Source: Streptomyces brasiliensis (lineage in GTDB: Bacteria > Actinomycetota > Actinomycetes > Streptomycetales > Streptomycetaceae). Taken from it: a stretch of 64,000 bases of DNA. How positions within the stretch are numbered: position 1 is the stretch's first letter; the number at the start of each line of letters is the position of its first letter. The notes beneath the pieces were generated by a model that was not told where the DNA came from, ran no database searches, and was given only the letters and a program-made list of their open reading frames with translations. The stretch spans positions 1 to 64,000 of the forward strand of contig NZ_BMQA01000017.1 of assembly GCF_014647875.1 (NCBI RefSeq). The letters run 5' to 3'. Of this stretch, positions 8,686 through 16,225 are shown piece by piece. A program made the position numbers and the translations under genes.

Positions 8686-11313
8686 GTGGCGTTCGACGAG
8701 CAGCGCTACCGGCGCGAGGTGCTCGACGCCGGACTGCCGGTGACCGAAGACCTGCGCACCCGCTACCAGTTGCCGCGGCGCCTGGACGGGCCCGCGGTCA
8801 CCGAGACGGTCGCCGCGGTCCGCGCCTGCTGGCGCCGCAACCGCGCCCGCCTCAACTACCGCCCGGTCATCGAGGAACTCGAGGCCGGGCACCTCATTCA
8901 CCGGCCGCTGTTCGACGCCGCCGCCGACGGCGACCTGGGCCCGCTGCGGGCGGGCGTGGCCGAGTGCGACGAGCAGGCCGAGTCCGGGCAGGCGGCCCTG
9001 CGCGCGACACTGCAGGAGGCCGCGGGCAGGCTCGGCCTGCTCGCCGAGGCCACCGCCTCGGAAGCCGCCGCGGCACACCGGGTGAGCGAGGCGCAGGTGA
9101 GGGACCTGCTGCCCGGACTCGGGCTGCGCATAGCCGAACCGGACCTGCTGCCCCGGGACGTGCCGCACCCCGCCTGTGCCCGCTGCGCCCGTCACCTGGA
9201 GGTGCTGCGGCTGCGCCACCTCGACGACTTCCTTGCCGCCGGCACTCCGGGGGGCCGCACCCCGCGGCCCGTACGTCTCTTCGACGCGCCGCCCGTCGAG
9301 GCTGGGGCCGTGGAGGAGGCGGCCCGCCGCTGGGGCCGGCTGCCGCACAGTGCCGCGCACACGGCCGCCCAGGCCGTGGCCGCGGCCGTGCGCCGGTTAA
9401 TGGCCGACCAGGGCGCCGAGGGCCTCGCGCAGCTGCGGTTGTACGAGGTGGCGGTGCCGCTTCGGGAGAGGCTCGCCGCACGCGCCACCTCGGCCACCCT
9501 TCTCGGCCAAGCCACCGCGGAGTTGTCGATCGCCGAACCGGACGCGCGGCGGCTGGTGTTCGCGGTGCTTCACGAGGAGGCCGGGAATCCGCTGGAGGGA
9601 CGGCTGCGGCGGCTGACGGCGGACGGGTGGCTCGCGGAGGCGGCGGCCGTCGCCGACCGCCTGCCCGCCGACGCGTTACCCGAAGACGCTCGCGCCTTGG
9701 TCGCCCACGTGCGAGGGAAGCTGGCCGAGGCCCGCGCCCTGGTCGACCGCGCCCGGGGGCTGCCGGCCCGGGACGCCGACCTGGCCTGGGAGCTGCTGGA
9801 ACAGGCGGAGGCCGTCGCCCGCGACGTGCCGTTCGCCGACGCCGTTCGCCGGGCCCTCACGGTCCGCCCGATCTCCGGCCTGACCGCCACGCCCGACGGC
9901 ACGGGCGTCGCCCTGACGTGGCGGCCCAGCTCGTCCACGGCGGGCGAGCCCGAGTACGTGCTGCTGCGCGCCGAACGCCGCCCGCCGCAGGGCCCGGCCG
10001 ACGGAACCGGGCTGCCGCTGCCGTCGCCGCGGGCCACCTCGTTCGTGGACCGCTCGGCACCCGCCTGTGTCCCGCTGTACTACGGGGTCGCCGTGCGCCG
10101 GGCCGCCGAACCCGACAGTGTGCCCTCGCCGCTCGCGGTGTGCGGACCCGTCACGCACTGGCCCGACGTCAGCGGCGTGCAGATGCGCCCCGAGGACCGC
10201 GTGATCACCGCCACCTGGACCAGCCCGGCGCAGGCCCGGTCCGTCGAGGTCGTCCGCGCTGGGCCGGACGGCGAGGACGTGCGGGTCGCGGCTCGCCCCG
10301 ACGGCTTCACGGACGGCGGGCTCGCCAACGGCACGACGTACCGCTACCGCATCCGCGTCGTCTACCGCGCCGACGACGGGCGGCCCGTGCGCACGGGCGG
10401 CGTCTCGCTCACCGCCACACCCCTCGGGCCGCCCGAGCCGGTCACGGACCTGGAGATCCGCCGCGTGGACGGTGAGCTCCTGGCCTCCTTCGACTCGCCG
10501 CCCGGCGGCGAGGTGCGCCTGTACGGCTTGGGCGACGTACCCCCGTGGCCGCCCGGCACCCGGCTGCGCGCAGCGGAACTGCCCGGGCGGCCGATCACGG
10601 CCCGGCACGCCCCCGAGGGGCTGCGGTTCCCGCCGCCGGACCGGCCGACGGTGGTGCTGGCGGTCACCGTCGCCGGGGAACGCGCCGTCACCGGAGCGCA
10701 CGCGGTCGCCGCCGTGCGGCCGCTCGGCACCCTCATCCTCACCCGGCACGGCGGTACGGGCGTGGCCGTCGTCCTCGACTGGCCGCCCGACGCCGGCGAC
10801 GAGGTCGAGGTCACCTGGCGGACCCCCGGCGAGCAGGACGAGCGTCGGCGCACCGTCGGCCGGGCCGCCTACCGGCACGAGGCGGGCGTGCGGCTGCCCG
10901 TCGCGGACGGCGCCGGGGTGGAGGTCGAGGTGCGGCCGGTGGCCGTGCTCGGCGGGCTGCGTGCGTACGGCCCGCCGAGCACGGCGGTGCTGCCGGCGCG
11001 CACCGACGTCGGTTACCGGCTTCGGCGGCACGGCATGCCCGGACGGCGCACGGTCACCGCCGTGTTCACCGCGCCCGCCCCCGCACGGGCCGAGCGGCTG
11101 CTGCTGGTGCGTTCCCACGGCCCGGTCTGGCCGCTGGAGCCCGCCGACGGGGACGTCCTCGCGGATCTCGCCGAGGTGGAGCTCGACCCGGGGCGGGATG
11201 TGCGGCTGTCCGCGCGGCTGCCCCGCGGTCCGGGCGGCTGGCTGCGCTGCTTCGCCGTCGGTGAGGGGCTCGTCCTGCGGGACCCGCCGCACCACACGCT
11301 CAAGATCACCTAA
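8686..11313 (+). CDS. Large FN3-repeat protein of the Hsp70/GTPase cassette
   Basis: This 875-residue protein starts at a GTG preceded by GGGGGAC. Residues 1 to about 390 are helical, Ala/Arg/Leu-rich and contain a small Cys/His cluster (HPACARCARHLEVLRLRHL near 163-181). Residues about 395-875 form several beta-sandwich modules of fibronectin type III character: ISGLTATPDGTGVALTW, then VSGVQMRPEDRVITATW with NGTTYRYRIRVVY, then further decayed repeats. No signal peptide or membrane segment is visible, so the FN3 units probably act inside the cell as a binding scaffold. The next gene starts 12 bases downstream. I know no biochemical function. It may be the substrate or target-recognition partner of the Hsp70. 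Confidence 0.85.
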   Translation: MAFDEQRYRREVLDAGLPVTEDLRTRYQLPRRLDGPAVTETVAAVRACWRRNRARLNYRPVIEELEAGHLIHRPLFDAAADGDLGPLRAGVAECDEQAESGQAALRATLQEAAGRLGLLAEATASEAAAAHRVSEAQVRDLLPGLGLRIAEPDLLPRDVPHPACARCARHLEVLRLRHLDDFLAAGTPGGRTPRPVRLFDAPPVEAGAVEEAARRWGRLPHSAAHTAAQAVAAAVRRLMADQGAEGLAQLRLYEVAVPLRERLAARATSATLLGQATAELSIAEPDARRLVFAVLHEEAGNPLEGRLRRLTADGWLAEAAAVADRLPADALPEDARALVAHVRGKLAEARALVDRARGLPARDADLAWELLEQAEAVARDVPFADAVRRALTVRPISGLTATPDGTGVALTWRPSSSTAGEPEYVLLRAERRPPQGPADGTGLPLPSPRATSFVDRSAPACVPLYYGVAVRRAAEPDSVPSPLAVCGPVTHWPDVSGVQMRPEDRVITATWTSPAQARSVEVVRAGPDGEDVRVAARPDGFTDGGLANGTTYRYRIRVVYRADDGRPVRTGGVSLTATPLGPPEPVTDLEIRRVDGELLASFDSPPGGEVRLYGLGDVPPWPPGTRLRAAELPGRPITARHAPEGLRFPPPDRPTVVLAVTVAGERAVTGAHAVAAVRPLGTLILTRHGGTGVAVVLDWPPDAGDEVEVTWRTPGEQDERRRTVGRAAYRHEAGVRLPVADGAGVEVEVRPVAVLGGLRAYGPPSTAVLPARTDVGYRLRRHGMPGRRTVTAVFTAPAPARAERLLLVRSHGPVWPLEPADGDVLADLAEVELDPGRDVRLSARLPRGPGGWLRCFAVGEGLVLRDPPHHTLKIT

Positions 11314-11325
11314 GAGGCAGGGGAC

Positions 11326-12417
11326 ATGAGACCGACGCGCCGTCGCAGCTGGGTGTGCCCGCACTGCTTCCGCAACGTCACCAGGGCGCAGATCGCCTAC
11401 GTCTGTGTGAGCGGCACCGCCGCCTGCTCCGAGGGCAAGGGCTTGACGTCCGCCGACCCTCGGACCGGTTCGGTGGTGTGCCGCACCTGCGGCCGCACTG
11501 CCACCCGGCTGCGCTGCACGGCCTGCGGGGCCCGGCTGCCCGAGGGCTATCTACGCACCCCCGGGAAACTGGTGGCGCTCGCAGGCCCCGTCAGCTCGGG
11601 AAAGAGCACCTACATCGCCGTCCTCGTGCACGAGTTGCTGCACCGCCTTGGCGCCGAACTCGACGCGGCCCTGCTGCCCTGCGACGACGACACCATGGCC
11701 GACTACCACGAACGGTACGAGCGGCACCTGTACGAGGAGCAGCACACCGTCCCCAAGACTGCCGAGCACGACGGCGGCCGGCCCCTGGTGCACCGCCTCG
11801 GCCGCACCCGGCGGGGCCGCTTCGGGCGCGCCCGCGAACAGGTGCTGACCCTGGTGTTCCTCGACACCGCGGGCGAACATTTCACCTCACGGGACCGCAT
11901 GGAGGCCCAACTGCGCTACCTCACCGCGGCCGACGCCGTCGTCGTCCTCGTCGACCCGCAGGACCTGTCCGGCTCCCCACTGAAGGACCAGGACGGGGTG
12001 CCGGGCAGGTCCGGCGAGGTACTGGCGCGGGTACTCGGTCACCTCGGCGGCGGTGGGAAGGTGACTGTTCCAGTCGCCGTCGCCCTTACCAAGGCCGACC
12101 TGCTGTGGCCCCACCTGCCGGACAACTCCCCCCTGCACCGCACCCGCCGCCCGGGGCCAGTCTTCGACGCCGACGACCGCGCCGCTGTTCACGCCGAACT
12201 CCAGGCCCTGCTGAACCGCTGGCAGGAGCACCAACTCGACGCGCGGCTGCGGCGGTTCTGCACGGACTACCAGCTGTTCGCCCTCTCCACGCTCGGTACC
12301 CCGCCACAGCGCGGCGGCGGCCTCGGCCACGGCGGCGTCGTACGGCCGCACCGCGTGGAGGATCCCCTGATGTGGCTGCTGCACCGCTTCGGCGCCCTCG
12401 ACCGGGGACAGGGGTGA
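11326..12417 (+). CDS. Zinc-ribbon TRAFAC-type GTPase (double-GTPase 2 type)
   Basis: The N-terminus carries paired CxxC knuckles (C11/C14, C52/C55, C64/C67) that predict zinc binding. The GTPase domain follows: P-loop AGPVSSGKST near residues 86-95, Walker B/G3 FLDTAG with D180, and G4 TKAD at 255-258. It therefore looks catalytically competent. From memory this matches the DO-GTPase2 family described in NTP-dependent conflict systems, where it is found with a GAP1-type protein. Here the GAP1-like gene starts 5 bases after its stop. A good ribosome site (AGAGGCAGGGG) precedes the ATG. The likely role is a switch GTPase that responds to an upstream sensor; that role is inferred. Confidence 0.88.
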   Translation: MRPTRRRSWVCPHCFRNVTRAQIAYVCVSGTAACSEGKGLTSADPRTGSVVCRTCGRTATRLRCTACGARLPEGYLRTPGKLVALAGPVSSGKSTYIAVLVHELLHRLGAELDAALLPCDDDTMADYHERYERHLYEEQHTVPKTAEHDGGRPLVHRLGRTRRGRFGRAREQVLTLVFLDTAGEHFTSRDRMEAQLRYLTAADAVVVLVDPQDLSGSPLKDQDGVPGRSGEVLARVLGHLGGGGKVTVPVAVALTKADLLWPHLPDNSPLHRTRRPGPVFDADDRAAVHAELQALLNRWQEHQLDARLRRFCTDYQLFALSTLGTPPQRGGGLGHGGVVRPHRVEDPLMWLLHRFGALDRGQG

Positions 12418-12422
12418 CCGGC

Positions 12423-13958
12423 ATGGCCGGACAGGCTCACTACACCTCCGCCCCGCCGTCGGCCGCCGGCCCCCACGGTGGCTTCCGCTTCACCGCCGTC
12501 TCCCCGGCGGCCCGCCCCGCGCTCGGCGTCCTGCGACCCCTGACGGGGTACACGCCCCCGCCGGGGGCCGTCCAACCTGCTGAATGTCCCAAGGCGTTCG
12601 CCTACGACCGCCCCGACGACGACACGGCCGTACTGACCCGCACCCGCTTCACCGGCCAGGACTACACTGGGCGCCTGGGCAACCACTTCTGCCACGCCCT
12701 CTGCGCCGGCCCCGGCGAACTGGCGGGCCTGCGCCCCGTCGAGTTGTGGGACACCCCGCAGTGGGCACCGTCCCCCGCGCCCGACGACGGCCACGCCCTG
12801 CCCGACCTGGCTGAACTCGTGCCCGGCAGCGCCGTCGGGCCCGACCGCGTCCGCCGGCTGCTGGACGCCGCGGGTGAAGCGGGAGTCCGTCTCCTGGAGC
12901 GGCTGCTGACCGTGGCCTTGCGGGCGCTCGCCGACGAGGGCACGGGCGCGACCCTGGTCTCCACGGACCCGGAACGTGTCGTCGACTGGATCGCCGCGGT
13001 CTCCTACACCCTCCCGGCGGGACTGACCGCCCGTCTGACGTTCACGACGTACACGGCGCGGCCGGAGGACGACCACCGCCATCTGACCGGAACTCGGCCC
13101 GAGACCGGGCAGCGGGCGCCGGCGCCGGTGTTCGACCTCGACGGGCTGGGGGAGCACGGAGGTCCGGAGCCGTGCGCGACGGCGCGGTTCCTGGCGGGCG
13201 CGTGGGACAGCGGGCGCCTGGATCTGGTGGACGCGGTGGCCGAGCTGTGGGACGCGGCTCCGGACGAGGGCGCCGGGGCGGGCGTACGGCGACTGCGGGT
13301 CGCCTGCGCACTGCTCGCGCCGGACGGCACGGCCGGGGACCTGGTGCAGGCGACGTTCGCCCCGTCGTGGACCACCCCCACGAACTCGCTCCCTGACGGG
13401 CGAACGCCGCCTGCCGGGGCACCGGCCGGGGAGGAGTCCGGGCTTGCGGGTTTCGTACGGGCGGTGGCGGAGCTGCGGCCGCAGGCGGCGGGTGTCCCGC
13501 CAAAGCGCGTACGGGACGCGGCCGAACGTCACCTCGCCACCCTGACGGCACCACTCGGCGACGTACGGGCCGCGCTCGCGCCGCTGCCCGAGCCCTACCG
13601 GGGCGCCGTCCTGGCCGGGCTGCTCACCGCGCTCGAGGCCGCCGCCGAGTCGTGGGCCGAGGTACTGGACGCCCAGGCGTGCGCCTTCCTCGCCTCCCTC
13701 GCCGACGGAGCACCGGGCGGGGTACAGGACGTGCTCGCCGAAGCCCCCGGCACCACGCTGCACGTGCTGCGCCGGGCACCCGAAGAGCCGCGCCGGGCCG
13801 GCCTGAGGATCCTGCGGCTGTACCGGCGGGGGCTGTGGGAGGAGAGGGAGACCTACGAGGCCCTGCGCGACCTGGTGCGCGCCGAGGAGCCGGAGCCCGA
13901 GCGGGAACGGGGACCACGGCTGTCGTGGCGGCGCGGGTCCACGCGGGAGAAGGAGTGA
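12423..13958 (+). CDS. GTPase-associated protein 1 (GAP1-N2/M/C type)
   Basis: The 511-residue protein begins with AHYTSAPPSAAGPHGGFRF, contains FTGQDYTGRLGNHFCHAL near residue 77-95, then ERVVDWIAAVSYTLP and TARLTFTTYTARP, and ends in a helical Ala/Leu-rich domain. I recognise this layout as the GAP1-N2, GAP1-M and GAP1-C modules named for proteins that accompany DO-GTPases. No enzyme activity is established; by association it may regulate, anchor or be controlled by the GTPase. It is 5 bases after the GTPase stop, and the following GTG is 4 bases after its own stop, so translation is probably coupled. The last residues are very acidic then basic (EEPEPERERG). Confidence 0.82.
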   Translation: MAGQAHYTSAPPSAAGPHGGFRFTAVSPAARPALGVLRPLTGYTPPPGAVQPAECPKAFAYDRPDDDTAVLTRTRFTGQDYTGRLGNHFCHALCAGPGELAGLRPVELWDTPQWAPSPAPDDGHALPDLAELVPGSAVGPDRVRRLLDAAGEAGVRLLERLLTVALRALADEGTGATLVSTDPERVVDWIAAVSYTLPAGLTARLTFTTYTARPEDDHRHLTGTRPETGQRAPAPVFDLDGLGEHGGPEPCATARFLAGAWDSGRLDLVDAVAELWDAAPDEGAGAGVRRLRVACALLAPDGTAGDLVQATFAPSWTTPTNSLPDGRTPPAGAPAGEESGLAGFVRAVAELRPQAAGVPPKRVRDAAERHLATLTAPLGDVRAALAPLPEPYRGAVLAGLLTALEAAAESWAEVLDAQACAFLASLADGAPGGVQDVLAEAPGTTLHVLRRAPEEPRRAGLRILRLYRRGLWEERETYEALRDLVRAEEPEPERERGPRLSWRRGSTREKE

Positions 13959-13961
13959 GCT

Positions 13962-16220
13962 GTGGCCAACCCTGTCGTTCTCCTCCTGATGGTCGTCCTG
14001 CTGGCCGCCCTGATCGCCGGCCACGGTGTGCTCGTGACCCTGCCTCGTCTCGTGCTGTCCCAACTGGGCATCTTCTGGCGGACGTTCGGTGCGGTTGCGG
14101 GCGTAGCAGCCGCCCCGGATGGCGAACCGGCCACCCCCGCCTACTTCCGCGTCACCGCGCTGCGAGACCTGCGCGCGGCCTGGTGGGACGGTCTCGACGA
14201 GCACACACGGCTGATGAGCGACGCCGAGCGGTTCATGGACCGCTGCGTGGGAATCTTCGCCCGCTCCTCGCGGCACGGCGCGAGGTGGGGACAGCGTTTT
14301 CTGGCGGTCGTCCTGGCCCCTGTCCTCGTGGTCACGATGACCGCCGTCGTCCTGACCGCGACCGCGCTGAGTCTCCTCCCGCTGCTGTTCTCACTCCTGT
14401 TCTGGGCCCTGTGCTGCGCGCTGTGGACGCTGTGGTGGGTGATGTGGGCCGCGGTCGAGCGGGCGGGACGGGCACTGCGCCACGGGCCGGCGCCGTGCCC
14501 GTACACGGACTGTGGCCGCACCGTCGTGCGGCCCGTACGCCTGTGCCCCCGCTGCGGCGCCCGCCACGGTGCGCTGACCCCGAACCGGTACGGCGCGCTG
14601 CACCACCGCTGCCGCTGCGGCACCCGCCTGCCCGCCGTTCTCGGCGTCCGCCGCCTGGCCGCGAGCTGCCCGCACTGCCGGAACCCACTGCCCACCGGAT
14701 ACGAGCGGGCCCGGGTCGTGGTGCTTGTCGGTGGCCCGCGCGAGCAGCGCAGCGGTGTCCACCGGCAGGGCCTGACCGAACTGGGCGCCCCGCCAGGGAG
14801 CGAACCGCCGCTGGTGCGCTTGGGCCGGACGCCCTTGCTCTGGTACGACCCGGCCGATGACGCGTACCGCAATCAGGAGTCGGTCGCCCGGCTGGAGGTG
14901 CTGGGCCGGGCCGACGGACTGCTGCTGGTGGTGGACGACCCGGCCGCGCACAGCATCGCCGTGCACGCCGTCACCCGCGTCCTGCACGTCGTGAGCGCCC
15001 TGCCCGCGCGCCGCCGCCCACGCCGTCTCGCGCTGCTGTACACTCGGGCCGCACAGGGCGACGACATGGCCGTACGCGCCGAGCTGGAAGCGGCCGACGG
15101 CGGTCATCTGCTGCGCGCCCTCGACGCCACCAGCATCCCGGTGCGGTGTGTCCCGGCCTTCTCTCTCGCCGGGCTCCCCCAGTGGCTGGCCGGGACGCAC
15201 GGCACCCCGGCCCTGGGTGGGAGTATCGCCCCACCGCCCGTGCCCTGCCCCGGAGGTGTCGCGGTCCGGCTGCCGCGCCACCGCGTGGCCCGCCACAGCC
15301 TCCTGGTCGCCCAACTTGCCGGGTTCCTGGCCGTGCCGCTCGTCCTGGCCCTCCTCCAGGCGGGCCTCCTGCCACCGCACGCGTTCCTCGGTCTGCCCTC
15401 CGCCTACGACAAGTGGCGGCATCCGCTGACCGGTTCGGTCCACCAGGTCGACCTCATGGTCGCCGCCAACCGCGACTGGCCGGGTCTCAGCGTCAGTTAC
15501 GCGGCTCCGGGGCACCCGCCCTCGGCGGCGCTGCCCGGGCACGCCGGATACTGGTCGGTCACCGGCTCTCCGGAGAAGAACGACTGGCTGCGCGTCGACT
15601 TCGGGATGCCGTTGCCGCTGAGCGAGGTCTCGGTGGACTTCGACCCGGACACCATCGAGGGGCCCTTCTCGTTGAGCGCCGACGTGGAGGGACAGGTCGG
15701 CGCTCGTACCGTCTGGGAGTTCAACTCCGGTAAATGGCACAGCCGCAGAACGGGAGGTGGCCAGTACAGCATCGGCAAGACGTACGGCTACGACATCCCC
15801 TACCAGCACACCGTCGACTCCATCCGCATCGGCCTCCGCTCGCTGTTGGACAAGGGCCAGGCGAAGAAGCTGCGCCTGCGCGAGTTCAACATCCGCTGGA
15901 CCAGCTCCGACGCCCTGCGCCTGCACCCGGTGGAGGGCGGCCGGCTCCGCATCGAGAACACCACCGCCCGCGACCTCGCCATCGTCGTACGACCGCCACT
16001 GCTGCCCGCGGGGTGGCACGCCAGGCTCGTGGGACGTCCGCCCCGGGTGCTGCGGGCCGAGGACACGTACGAGGCCCGCTGGCGGATCACGGCGCCGAGC
16101 GGCGCCACGGGCCGCATCCCGATCGCCTACGCCGTCGACGCCGGCGAGGACGGGCACACGGTGACGTCCCGCTGCCTGGCCCTGCTCACGGCCGTGGGAA
16201 GGACCGAGTCGCTCTGCTGA
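13962..16220 (+). CDS. Membrane protein with zinc ribbons, degenerate GTPase-like domain and discoidin-like ectodomain
   Basis: This 752-residue protein has a hydrophobic N-terminal anchor (residues 4-26) and a second hydrophobic block near 111-160. Several Cys pairs between about 180 and 245 (CPYTDCG, CPRCGARHG, CRCGTRLP, CPHCRNPLP) predict zinc ribbons. A GTPase-like fold follows (VVVLVGGPREQRSG, DGLLLVVDDPA, LALLYTRAA). The phosphate loop lacks GKS/T, so nucleotide hydrolysis is unlikely. A further membrane helix near 447-470 leads to a discoidin-like beta domain (WLRVDFGMPLPLSEVSVDF) and an Ig-like C-terminus. GAGAAGGAG precedes the GTG start. It ends the cassette and probably serves as the inactive, surface-connected partner of the upstream GTPase. 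Confidence 0.82.
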   Translation: MANPVVLLLMVVLLAALIAGHGVLVTLPRLVLSQLGIFWRTFGAVAGVAAAPDGEPATPAYFRVTALRDLRAAWWDGLDEHTRLMSDAERFMDRCVGIFARSSRHGARWGQRFLAVVLAPVLVVTMTAVVLTATALSLLPLLFSLLFWALCCALWTLWWVMWAAVERAGRALRHGPAPCPYTDCGRTVVRPVRLCPRCGARHGALTPNRYGALHHRCRCGTRLPAVLGVRRLAASCPHCRNPLPTGYERARVVVLVGGPREQRSGVHRQGLTELGAPPGSEPPLVRLGRTPLLWYDPADDAYRNQESVARLEVLGRADGLLLVVDDPAAHSIAVHAVTRVLHVVSALPARRRPRRLALLYTRAAQGDDMAVRAELEAADGGHLLRALDATSIPVRCVPAFSLAGLPQWLAGTHGTPALGGSIAPPPVPCPGGVAVRLPRHRVARHSLLVAQLAGFLAVPLVLALLQAGLLPPHAFLGLPSAYDKWRHPLTGSVHQVDLMVAANRDWPGLSVSYAAPGHPPSAALPGHAGYWSVTGSPEKNDWLRVDFGMPLPLSEVSVDFDPDTIEGPFSLSADVEGQVGARTVWEFNSGKWHSRRTGGGQYSIGKTYGYDIPYQHTVDSIRIGLRSLLDKGQAKKLRLREFNIRWTSSDALRLHPVEGGRLRIENTTARDLAIVVRPPLLPAGWHARLVGRPPRVLRAEDTYEARWRITAPSGATGRIPIAYAVDAGEDGHTVTSRCLALLTAVGRTESLC

Positions 16221-16225
16221 GGGCC

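Noticed and set aside
8506..9360. Minus-strand open frame inside the FN3 gene
   Set aside because: The plus-strand frame gives FN3 repeats and follows a ribosome site; the opposite frame is low complexity.
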